DNA from: Hermodice carunculata
Lineage: Eukaryota > Annelida > Polychaeta > Eunicida > Amphinomidae
NCBI GenBank assembly: GCA_964020975.1
Contig: OZ026625.1
Location: 15,718,917 to 15,782,916, forward strand
Reading direction: 5' to 3'
DNA: 64,000 nucleotides
The notes beneath the pieces were generated by a model. It made no database searches. It saw only the letters and a list, made by a program, of their open reading frames with translations, and was not told the DNA's origin. Positions 23,040-34,700 of the stretch are shown here, in pieces. Every line of letters begins with the position of its first letter. Position 1 is the first letter of the stretch. The translations under genes and the position numbers were made by a program.

Positions 23040-24140
23040 ACCAAGAAATGGCCACTTTCCCAGCCTTTTGCTGAGAAATGCAGTGTTAAAATATAGTCCC
23101 TAAGCATTTCTTGGCATTGGTGCTAAGAAATGCCGAAGTGGTGTGTTATTCTCAGTGTTTTCTCTGCAAGAACACCAAGAAATGTCGAGGTAAGAGTGGG
23201 TGGGAAAGGACCTTGGAATTTTAGCCGAGAAATGCCAAGTTAGGAATCGGCATGGAGAGGATCTCGGCAAAAAATGCCGTGAAAAAACCCAGTTGGAATG
23301 GGTAGTGAAAGAACTTGTTTCTTGACAAAATTGCTGAGAGATGCTGAGATCTTTTCTCTTCTCATTCTTGCCTTGGTATTTGTGGGTATTTTTCGCGAGA
23401 AACGCCAAGGCAGGTATGCAAGGTAAAGGTACATCAATATTTCTCTGCATTTTAAGCACAAAGAAAAAAAAAAAAAAATTGAGTAGGTAAGGTAAAGACA
23501 GGAACTTTCCTTTGGCATTTCTGCCACGGAAAGGAAAAAGGGACTAAATCCCTTTGCAGTTCCCAGTAAATTCATACAAAGGCAGACTGATAGTCCTCCA
23601 CATTTCCCCTGCTGGTAAACCTTGCTGACCACATTTTTGAAGTCCAACTTTTCAAAGTATTGAACATGTTATTAAGATCCAAAACCAAATCAAAGCTCCT
23701 CTTTTTTTCCAAACCATAGCATTTACTGGATAAAATATAAGAGAAATGCAGAGGTACCTTTACCTTCTATGCCCACCTCAGCATTTCTCGATCAAAACCG
23801 AGAAATGCTGATGCAAAAACAACAGGGAAAAATACCATGGAGTTTCTCTGCAATTTTGCTGAGAAACATGGAGGTGCTTTCCCTGCCCATTTACACCTTG
23901 GCGTTTTTGCCCAGAAACACTGAGGTCCTGTTCCTGCCAATTCCTTCCTTTGCATTTCTCAACAAAAATGCTGAGAAACACCCAGGTCCTTTCCCTGCCC
24001 ATTCTTACCTCGGCATTTCTCTGCATTTAAGCCAAGAAAAGCTCAGAACAAAAATTCAACTTCAGCTGAGGGACCGTATTTTACCTCAGCATTTCTCAGG
24101 AAAATGCAGCCCTCGTCAGTTTACTTCCCTTAGTGATATT
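23040..24140. repeat. Array of palindromic GCATTTCTC...GAGAAATGC repeats
   Basis: At least ten short foldbacks of the form (G)GCATTTCT - 10-20 bases - AGAAATGC(C) are spaced by linkers such as ctttccctgcccattcttacctc. The linkers also occur in complement, so whole units of about 60-80 bases are near-palindromes. A second group lies at 31610-31975 in KLHL20 intron 1. Confidence 0.7.
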
Positions 24141-24419
24141 TAGTTCTTCCTGCAAATTTTTTAAGCACACCACCAGCTTGAAAGAGTCTGCCTTGAAGTT
24201 CACTAGTTTTTTTGTTTTTGTTGTGAAAACAGATTGAGAAGAACCACCAAATTGATCAAGTATCTGCTACCGCATCTCATGCAGAGCAACTGAATCAGGT
24301 CAGCATTCATCCTTTTCTCCCAGACCCGCGACTTCAAAGATGAACAGCATGCTCCCTGATGGTGACGCTTGGGACCCTCTGTTGTGTACCAGTGTGGGTT
24401 GGCCTGGTGACGGTGAATG

Positions 24420-24611
24420 TCACCAAAGGTGGGCTTCATGCTGCGGCATCTTAACCACGCCAACTCCTCCTCCTAGGCGCCGGTAGTTCATGCCCCCGTA
24501 CAACTTCCAGCAATTCTGTTCTGGGTCATAGACTTCTATTGTCTTCAGGTATGTGGTGCCATCAAAGCCACCTATAGCCATCAGCTGACCATTCACCACA
24601 GCAAGGCCCAC
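24420..24611 (-). CDS. KLHL20: KLHL20 coding exon 8 (last)
   Basis: Phase-0 acceptor TTTCCAG ends at 24612. It encodes [15 protein letters not shown] through the final [17 protein letters not shown] and a stop: the last Kelch blade and the strand that closes the propeller. Confidence 0.95.
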   Translation of the reverse strand: MGLAVVNGQLMAIGGFDGTTYLKTIEVYDPEQNCWKLYGGMNYRRLGGGVGVVKMPQHEAHLW

Positions 24612-27600
24612 CTGGAAACACAGCCACCCATAATATATTTAACAACTGAACTTCCTTTCTATTTTATTGATCAACAAGTGTTATAGATATTTGATTTGAA
24701 GAAATTTATCTTCTATTTACAAACTAGAGTCATGCCCGGGGGCATGAATGTCTGGCCAGCGTACTTCAAGCCGCTCCGAAGTTTTTTGTTGACGAATGGA
24801 CGTCCGGAAAGTGACTGCCTAGTCTCGCCTACAGCTTATGCTGGCGAGACAAAAAACATCTACTTTTGTTTAATACTGGGGGTAGCCAAGTAGGCAGGGC
24901 TATCTATGGGCTGCCTATGAAAACAACAATGATGAAACCACAAAGATATAGCTCCACATTATAGGTCAATTCTATTTAAAAAACTATGCAAACCCCCCCC
25001 CCCCCCCCCCCCAGCAACATAAACGAATCTGGAGCCAACAGTGACTTTGCAGACACACCAGTATCAATTATTTAATGTTCTAATTAGAAGCTTGAATCGC
25101 AGAATATCTGGGGAGGAAAGCTTAACCTGCCAGAGTGAGGTCAGGGGCCGTATAATTTTTATTACACATATCAGATGGAGGCCTCATTTGAGATGACTGG
25201 ATAGCTTTGCCTGTCCACAGACCCAGTCATCTGAAACCTGAGTGTGGCTGTCTGTCACATGTGACTGGTGTCTCGAGCGTTGCTTGAATCCTATAGTGGG
25301 GTCTCTGTCTCATGTGTCCAGATCTTGCCAAAGATTGACAGCCCACTGGCACATGTTATTAGTGCACCTGGACTGGAGCAGTGTGGAATTTTTACAACAC
25401 ATCACTCTTATTTGTTTGCATACATATGTCGATTAATGTTAAACTTATATCTACCACATGGACTCATTCCTGATGTTGATCATATATTGTCTAACTGTTA
25501 GTATTGTCACTGGATCACTATCATATCCCAGATATTGGCAGTCTTCAGTACTTGACAGAATTTGAACTGGCTATGTACGACAATTCTCTTTAATATGTCA
25601 TTCATTTTAATGCTTACACAGAAACAATATCGGGTAATCATTACAATGTTACAACGTGGCATCTGCCCTCTTGGTGGTCTGTTGTTGTTAAAGGAGGGAA
25701 TACTGTGTTGCATTAAATTTTAAACAAACATGATGTACATTCTATGAAATAGCAATACGCCCTATATACACGCGGAAGACTGAAACCCCACAGTTTATAG
25801 AAAAGCATGTCACTTGCTCAGGATCTATCATCTGCAATGTCTGAGGTTATTTCCTCTTATCATATTGAGTACATTTCATTTATGCAATCAAACTTGACTG
25901 TTCTGCTGGTCTATTATAAGTGTAACTAATAGCAACCATGCCACAAAGTATTTTAGGCTGTTCTTTAATCATGAAGAATTGAAACTAATTTTTCTTTTTT
26001 TTTTTTTTTGTACACACCATTGGGGAAATTACTTGTCACACTGTCCATGGAATATAACCCTTCATCCTGTAAGCTCTGCTGACAAACAGCTCAGCCCACC
26101 TGGAAAGCTGGGGTTATTTACATGATGGAAATTATGAAAAATAGTCAAAGTTGTGACACAACTCACCCCACTCCTGCGTGATGTCATAGCCACTACAGGC
26201 TGCCACACATTAGTATGTGGGTTGTAGCGTTCAGCACTACTGAGCTCTGTGGCATCATCACGACCTCCAACGGCATAGATCATGTTGTTGTACACTGCTA
26301 CACCCAGGTGCTTGCGTCGTGTACCCATAGGAGCCACTGGTGTCCAACGATTGGTGCGGGGATCGTATCTTTCCACTGAAAATAGAATTATGGATGTACG
26401 ATTAGTGCAGGGATCATACTTTCCCCTAGAAATAAAATTATGGATGTACGATTGGTGCAGGGATCATATCTTTCAACTGGAAATAAAATTATGGATGTAC
26501 GATTGGTGCAGGGATCATATCTTTCCACTGGAAATAAAATTATGGATGTACAATTGGTGCAGGGATCATATCTTTCCACTGGAAATAAAATTATGGATGT
26601 ACGATTGGTGCAGGGATCATATCTTTCCACTGGAAATAAAATTATGGATGTACGATTGGTGCAGGGATCATATCTTTCCACTGGAAATAAAATTATGGAT
26701 TTACAACTGGTGCAGTGATCACGGGAAATAAAATTATGGATGTACGATTGGTGCAGGGATCATATCTTTCCACTGGAAATAAAATTATGGATGTACGATT
26801 GGTGCAGGGATCACATCTTTTTCTGGAAACTAGACAATTGCAGATGTACAATTAGTGCAGTATCCCCTCGTCCAACTGGAAAGAATACACTAAATTATTC
26901 TAGATGTTAACAGTGCACCTGTTACACGTTACTTTTGACGTTGTCTGAGACAAGGACTGACTTTATGATGCTATGCTTTTGTTTCCATTATGAGCAACTA
27001 TGCAATTTTTCTTAAGTAGATCATGGCTATTTACTAATATCACTGGCAAAACTTCACAACAGTGAATTAGCTGAAAAAAGGACATGTTGGAAGGCCACGC
27101 ATTATTCTGGATAACCCTTTGGAGAAGTTGAACATGTGAAATGTGAATGAATGGGCCACGTATTACCATCTACCCTATAACCTCAGCTGACTGACGAGTC
27201 AGCTGAGAAAAAAACCAAATCAGTAATGTAAATGGGCAAGCCTTTTTAAAGCATATTAAGTCTTCTTTCAAATGGAAGACTGTAATTGGTTGACCTTGAC
27301 AGCAGCAAAATACAGACTAATAACTACCTAAAGTATTACAAAGATGTATTAGTACATGATCTGTTTGAATATTCGACAATATTTGAGGGTGGGGGATACA
27401 CACCCGAAACAAACACTACTTCCATGTATTAAAACATACAAGACATACCTGTGTTGAGAGGTGATGTACCATCACTACCTCCCACAGCATAGAGAAAGCC
27501 TCCCAAAACTGCCACTCCTACACCAAGTCGTCTTGTGCTCATAGATGCCACTTTAGTCCAACGGTTTGTTTGCGGGTCGTACCTGAAATGTGCAAAGCAT

Positions 27601-28751
27601 AAGAAACACAATCATCAACACGGTGCACGTACCAGGACAAACATGCAAAGACTCAAGTGGGCCACTAAACTCTAGAATATCATATATCATCACTGTTAAT
27701 GACATGTACATATACTCTTACCAAATTTCCGTAAGTTTCAAAATTTGTTAAAAACTCAGAAAGTGACAGCACCACCACATAGTGAACAAATTTTGTGACA
27801 ATAAGTCACGTACATACATTCATTCCCAATAAGTTTGAAGAGGATCCACTTTACACTTTCGGAGGAAAAAGTCCAGACAGATGAAAACACACAAAAATTC
27901 TTAAACAAGAGGACAATGATGTTCCTGTGCTCAGCTGACATCATAATGATGTACATATTATAATGTATAAGAAAATCATGACACCAGTAGCCCTGTGACC
28001 TTGGCAAGGGATCAAATTGTTAGCATAGATCTTTCTGTGGCATTCTTCAACAATTTTAAAGCCATGCTGTTGATTTACTCCAAGACATTGTAACATGGGA
28101 TTATTCTATGTTTCAGGGTGAATTACCATTTTCTAGAGTGAAATTCAAAAGTAGTATCTTACTGTAGGTAACGACCTAAACATTGTTACAATTAAATTGG
28201 GATGTGCCTGCGTCAGTGACGTAGTGCATTAACATATGGACAAAATCAAATGTTTAAGTGGGATTATACGTCACACCTGGAATAACTACGATGAATGTAA
28301 ACAAACACAGCGTACCAGCTCAGTGTTGAAAGTAGCTCTAGGGCATTTTTTGGGGATGAATACCCAATTAAACATAAAATAAAATCTTACCTGGCAGCAG
28401 AGTGAGTTACGATTTTTCAATGTGGGATTGCTGTTGGTGGGGAAAAAAGTAACTTTCAGCTGTGTAAGATTCTCTGTCTATTTAATCTCCTAGGTGGACT
28501 ACACTGGTATCCAATGAACCACCATGTGGTAATAGTGAACATGGGTCTGCTATCATGGGTTACTAGTCGTGTGAACTGACTCACCTCTCAACAAAATTGA
28601 GACAGGATACTCCGTCTTGGCCGCCGACAGCATACATGTAGCCATCCAGCACTGCCACACCTACACTGGTGCGACATGAGCTTGTTGGTGCTACATCACT
28701 GCTCCACTGATTTGTCTGTGGGTCATACCTAAAACACAACAAACACCAGTT

Positions 28752-28795
<44 letters not shown>

Positions 28796-31700
28796 TATTT
28801 AGACACAAATTATTTAAACATCATTTTGGTGCTGTTGAACTTTTACTTAAAATAAACCTTGACCCTTGCACTACGTGACAGACTTCATAATTTTTCTGCC
28901 ATCAAAAAAGCCCAATCATAGTGTGATTGACGGTATGGTTTCAGATTTACTGATAAAAAAATTTGGCATGTGCAACTTTTGTGCAAGACTGAAGTGTGTA
29001 AAAAGAACTATAAGCCAACTCAAAATACAACATATTCTAAACTACACGTTAGTGTGTGACATTAATTTTGTTGGTAACTCAGTACTTCTAAGTTTCCCAC
29101 TTGAGAATAAGTAGGCAGTGAAGACTGGTTGGTGCATGATACCTTTCAATGCTGTTCAAGTATGACTGCCCATCGTGCCCACCAACTGCATACAGCAAGT
29201 CGTTGAGAACAGCTACGCCCACTCCACAGCGTCTCTTGCTCATCGGTGCAACCATGCGCCATTCGTTAGTTTGTGGATCATAGCGTTCTACACTAGAGAT
29301 GGCATCCCCACTGCACCAGCCTCCAACTGCAAGACACCAAGGCAGATAGTCAGTACCCTTGCCCTGTCCTGTCACTCCTCTCTTAATAACTTAAACACGT
29401 TGAAGGCTACATTTGCAAGAAGCATCCGTCATCAAAACACCAGGTACTCATCAAATAGAGTATGAGCAGCAATATACATACATCTGCAACCACATGATCA
29501 ACCAAATATAACAGTCACCAATTTAAAAAACTTAATATGCACACCAGGTAATATTCACAAACTGATGCATCAAATACATACATACCACAAAAAATAAGAG
29601 TACACATTTTAAGGCATGGATTTTGAAACAAGAAGATATGAAAAATGTTAAAAGCCATCTGTAAGGTAATGGACAGGCCAACATTCAAGAAAACAGGTTC
29701 ACACTAATTACTGGTAATCTACCTTCACAAGCAAAGAAAAATACTGGAGCATAACTCACCTGCAAATAAAACCTCCCCACATCTAATAGGTTTGCGAGGT
29801 CTCGTTCTTGGTCCTTGCATCAGGGGGCGCTCTTGTGGCAGTAGCAGGTAGTTTTTAGCTTCATCCACCAAGTCTCGACAGGAATCGTCACTCTTGATTA
29901 GTAAATCTGAGCCGACAGTTCCCACCAGGAACTTTGGGCTCATTAGTGGCAGTCGGACATGCTGTAGTACCTGCTTGACGAGACAGCACAAAACCACAGT
30001 GTATTAAGTTTACTTACAGTAATATTGTCTTTTTTTATTTTTTTTGTCTTTTTTCAAAATGCTTGATGTCTGTTAAAACATGTTGCAAAAGCAGGGAAAG
30101 TGATTTTTAACTTGGTGGACTTGCCAGTCACCTCTGCTTATAAAATGTGTGGAGATATATCATCTGTTTACAACTTCCTTTTTGGACTTCACAATAACCA
30201 TTAGTCAGATTCATTTCAACCCTCGTGGGGCTGTAACTTGGGTGAGTCTGTGCCAAGTTTGCTCAAATGGTCACAGTCCAGGATTTTTTTTTTAAAATTT
30301 TTTGCTTCATTTTTTGAGAAAAACTTTCTTGCAGTGAAATATAAAAATATAATAAATGAGAACATAACTTAAGAAACAAAATGTTTAAAATGGGAAAACT
30401 CATCAGCCTAACATTGGCTGGAGGTTTCTCATATTAAACATTTCATTTCGGGAGTTGTGTTCTCATTCATTATATTTTGAAATTTTACTGCACCTTGAAG
30501 AAATCTTAACTGGGTCCGATATGATGTCCACTTCCTAAACAATGAAAGAAAGAAACCCAACAAAAAGAGAATGTCTATGCTGGCATGCAAACATAATTAA
30601 TGCTAATTGGCACACTTAGAAGATTTTAATATTTACCATTTCAAAACTATTTAAAATGAAGGACATTTTCAATGTAAAGAATTGTGTTCAAGATACGTTT
30701 AATCGTCTATGTACAAATTTTAAAACATTTTAAAGTTTAATAATAATTTTCAATGCACATGGACAGACTTGCTCTCTAAATGCAAATCTTAATTTTACTT
30801 TTTTAAGCATAGCATTATCAATGAAAAGTGACAGTATCGGCACGTATATCTGGTGATTTTTGGTAAAAATCCACCCAGGTATACAAGCCCAACCTGGTCA
30901 GTCTGAGGACTGAAATACATGTAATGAAAATGTTGCTTTGGGTTGGGAGATGGACTGATGTCCATACGTCCTGAAAGCGTGTGCTCAGTCAACAGCTGAC
31001 ACTAGGCAGACACGAAACATTTCAGATTTGATATATTCCCTTGTCCTGTCATATAGATATTAGGCAATTATGGACTGAGGAATAACTGTGCATAAGTACA
31101 TAAGTTGTCTCTGTATGTGCTTGTCTTGAGATGGGTAAGTGTGTATGGAAAATTTACTTTCTATAATTTTGGTACTCTTAGGCATATTTCCTTGACATTC
31201 ACTCTTCAAAATAATTTCAGGCACATGATGAGATATCTAGATAAATAATGCAGTGTACAACTCCTACTGCCCAGTTTTGCACTCATGGTAATATACAGAT
31301 TACCCTCATCCTTTCAGTGTACCTATGAGAGCCTATATTTTAGTTGCAAGGCAGCACGGATGCAACTCTACTCACTGTTGCCAGATGTGGTCGCCTGTCC
31401 TGTATGTTATACTTGACCCAAGCCATCACTGCATTAAATACTTGTTCCTCATTGCGTACATTGAGCTCGTCACTGGAGATGATGTCCACCAATTGATTTA
31501 CTGGCAGCAGCAAGAACTCTTCACTTTCCATCACCTACAAAAAAAGCCCAACCACTGGAGACTTCACCAGAATATAGCTGATCTTACACTTGGGGAAGCA
31601 AAACAATGAAAAAGGGCTACTTTTTCAGCATTTTGCTGAGAAATGCAGAGGTCGAATATGGTCCCTTGATATTTCTGGCAAGAAATGAAGAGGTGGGATA

Positions 31701-34700
31701 TTATTCTCAGTATTTCTCAACAAAATACTGAGGGGTGAATGGGCATTTTTTTTGGGGGGGGGGGGGGGGGGCATTTTTGCCAAGAAGTGATGAGATAGAA
31801 ATTGGCAGACCAAGTGAGCTCAGTGTTTCTCAGCAAAAAGATGTGCCAAGGCCTTTTCTTCAATTATTCTTGCCTTAGTGTTTCTCTGCATTTTCTGCAA
31901 GAAATGCCATGGTACATATGGAACATACACGTACCTCGGCATTTCTCTGCATTTTTGCTGAGAAATGCTGTGGTCAGAAACAATGTTCAGCCCCACGGGC
32001 CTAATGTTCTGCTGGCACCATGGCTACACCTACATCTTCATTTCAACGTTACGACTCCTCAAGTGGCTTCTAAACATATAAAACTTATGTAATTTTAGTG
32101 TCTCATTTGTCCATCAGATGGCACTTTGCTCCACATGTAATTATAGTTTATTTGTGCAACTCCTGTGATGGATATCATTCCATGTGCAAAGACAACAATG
32201 CATGAGTCCTTAAGTTGACGTCATCAGTGACCTTGGGACGGAAGATCAAGGTCCCCCAGATTATGTAATTTATACTTGAGGCCCATGGGCCTTGTGCTGT
32301 GCTGACATTGCCATTGACGTCCAAGCCATCCAGCTTTCCACAAATGGTCTGTTTGTTCAAATTGGGTAATAACTTTTTTAATTATTTAAACAAAAACAAC
32401 AGTAAATTTGGACAAGCGCCAAACTCCATAATTACTGGGTCACAGTGACCCAAAAAGTAGGTTCGCAAGCACAGTTTTATGTACAATGTAATTACATGGA
32501 ATTCTGATCTGGAGGCTCAATTCTCTTTGCCATTGATGTCCAAGCTACACCCTGCTATGTACAAAATCACCTCTTTCAACTATACAGACAATAACATGTG
32601 ACCTCACAAATATAGATTACAATCACTGATATTACATAACATTCTAGCATTGGACATGGTCTACAGATCCTACCAATTTGGCAAGACTCATCCAATTAAT
32701 TTTAAACACATTCTGGTTCATAATTCCCTTCAAATTATAGGTTGTACCACCAGTATCATTAGCAACTTGGACTTTGACCTCCTCCACAATCCCACCAAAT
32801 TTGGTGAAGATCTGCCACAAATTAAAGATGCTAGAGCGTTCACAAGATTTTCATATTTTGACCCTCATCTTAAATATATTGTAGGTGGGGCTACCAATAT
32901 CAAAAGGGACCTAGATTTTCATACACCCTATAAGTCCTGAAAGCTATATAGGGTCATGTCAACTTGAAAACTGTGGACAGTATTGCACTCACAACCCAAA
33001 AGTTTACGGACGGACAGACACGAGTGACTGTATGCAAGCTCTGCGTCCTTAGGTCAGCAGAGCTTAAAAGAAGAAATTTTCTTGGCATTTCTGCTGATGA
33101 AAGGAACACAACTAAATTACTCTGCATTTCCCAGTATATTCATATAGAGGCAAGCTGATGGTCCTCTAAATTTCTCCTCATGGTAAACCTTGACGACTAT
33201 ACAGAAGTCCAAGTTTTGACAGTATGGAACATATTATTTAGATCCATGGCCAAATTGCTGAAACATTACATCAAAATCTGACTGTGGATGAAAGGAAAGA
33301 ATTACATATAGTTTCAAGAAGTTAGCTTGACAATTTCCTTTATTTACCATGTCAACATGAGGCATATAAAGAGATTTTTTAGATGCTGCAGATATGAATG
33401 TATTATGTTTTCTTTACGCCAGATGTAATTTGTTACACACATGTTGTTATATTTTCTACAGCAAAATGCCACATATAACTTACCATCATCATGATGGTTC
33501 CAACTGTCCATGATGTATACACTTTTTTTTTCCTTTTGGCCCAGTACACGTAAAATTGGGACTTTCCATATCCAACGCTTTTACATTAATACAGCGTATG
33601 ATATCAGCATAATTTAGGACTTTTCATATCCAATGCTTTTACATCAATACAGCATGTGGTATCATCATAATTTACAGATCCATACAAGTACACATAAACA
33701 CACAAAAAAAGACAAGTACATGTACAAAACAGCAGGGCAGTGTGAACAGCCCATTCTCAGCTGACTTTGACATTCAACCCACAAGCCCCACTCTGGTCTT
33801 ACGAATGAGGATTTTGGACGAAGTAAAAATGTGAATCTATATTTGCAATCCCCACTGACTTGCATGGTAATCAAAAGGAATGCATGTATAAACTAACAGG
33901 TACCCAAACTGAAATTTTTTTTAAAAATCAGGGATCGAGAAGATCACGACCTAGTGAGCAAGTTTGTTTTAAACTCTCTTACAAGCTACACTTCCACCAA
34001 GTTTCAGAAATATCTGAGTGACTGTTTTGAAGAAGTCCAAAATAGAGAATAGACACACCAAAATAAATGATAAATAAAATAAAAATAAAATAATAGAATT
34101 ACACCACCACCTGTTGCAGAACAAATGAAGGTCTGGGGGTCCTGAGAAGTGTCCCTATGCAGTTTCCAAGCAATTAGCTTGGTGGTTTCAGGGAATATAT
34201 TGCTATAAGATTTGATCAAAAAATGAACAAAAAAAAAATCATTCAAAACTTAAAAATCACTGGAGTGTGACCCTTTGAACAAACTTTGTAGAGATCCACC
34301 CAAGGTACATCCCCACCAAGTTTGATGCATACCTGGTTGATGGTTTTGGTGAAGAAGTCAAAAATGCAAATTTCCATTGCAATTTCCGTTGATTTAGGAA
34401 TGCATGCATTAACTGACAGGTACCCGAATTGAAAATTTTGTTAAAAATATGAGATACAGAGTATCACCACATAGCTTTGTTTTATCCTCCCACAACATAA
34501 ATTTCCGCCAAGTTTCAGAACAATCTCAGTGATGGTTTTGGAGAAGCCAAAAATAGCAATAACATACAAAAATTCAAAGAAGAAGGCTGTGTGAACAACC
34601 TGTCCTTAGTGGACCTTGACATTCAACCCAACATAAGTCTCACCTTAGTCTGCCTAGGGATGAGGATTTTGGAGAGGAAGTAAAAAATGCAAGTTTCCAT

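Noticed and set aside
26282-26731. Plus-strand frames of 149 and 92 residues with internal repeats
   Set aside because: They are antisense readings of the 51-bp minisatellite and KLHL20 exon 7.
26399-26848. Possible CRISPR-like regular repeat array
   Set aside because: Units are contiguous without spacers, lie in an animal intron, and are explained as copies of an exon boundary.
30800-31000. Search for tRNA or small nuclear RNA genes throughout the window
   Set aside because: I found no convincing tRNA A/B boxes or snRNA sequence by eye. Absence is not certain without a covariance-model scan.
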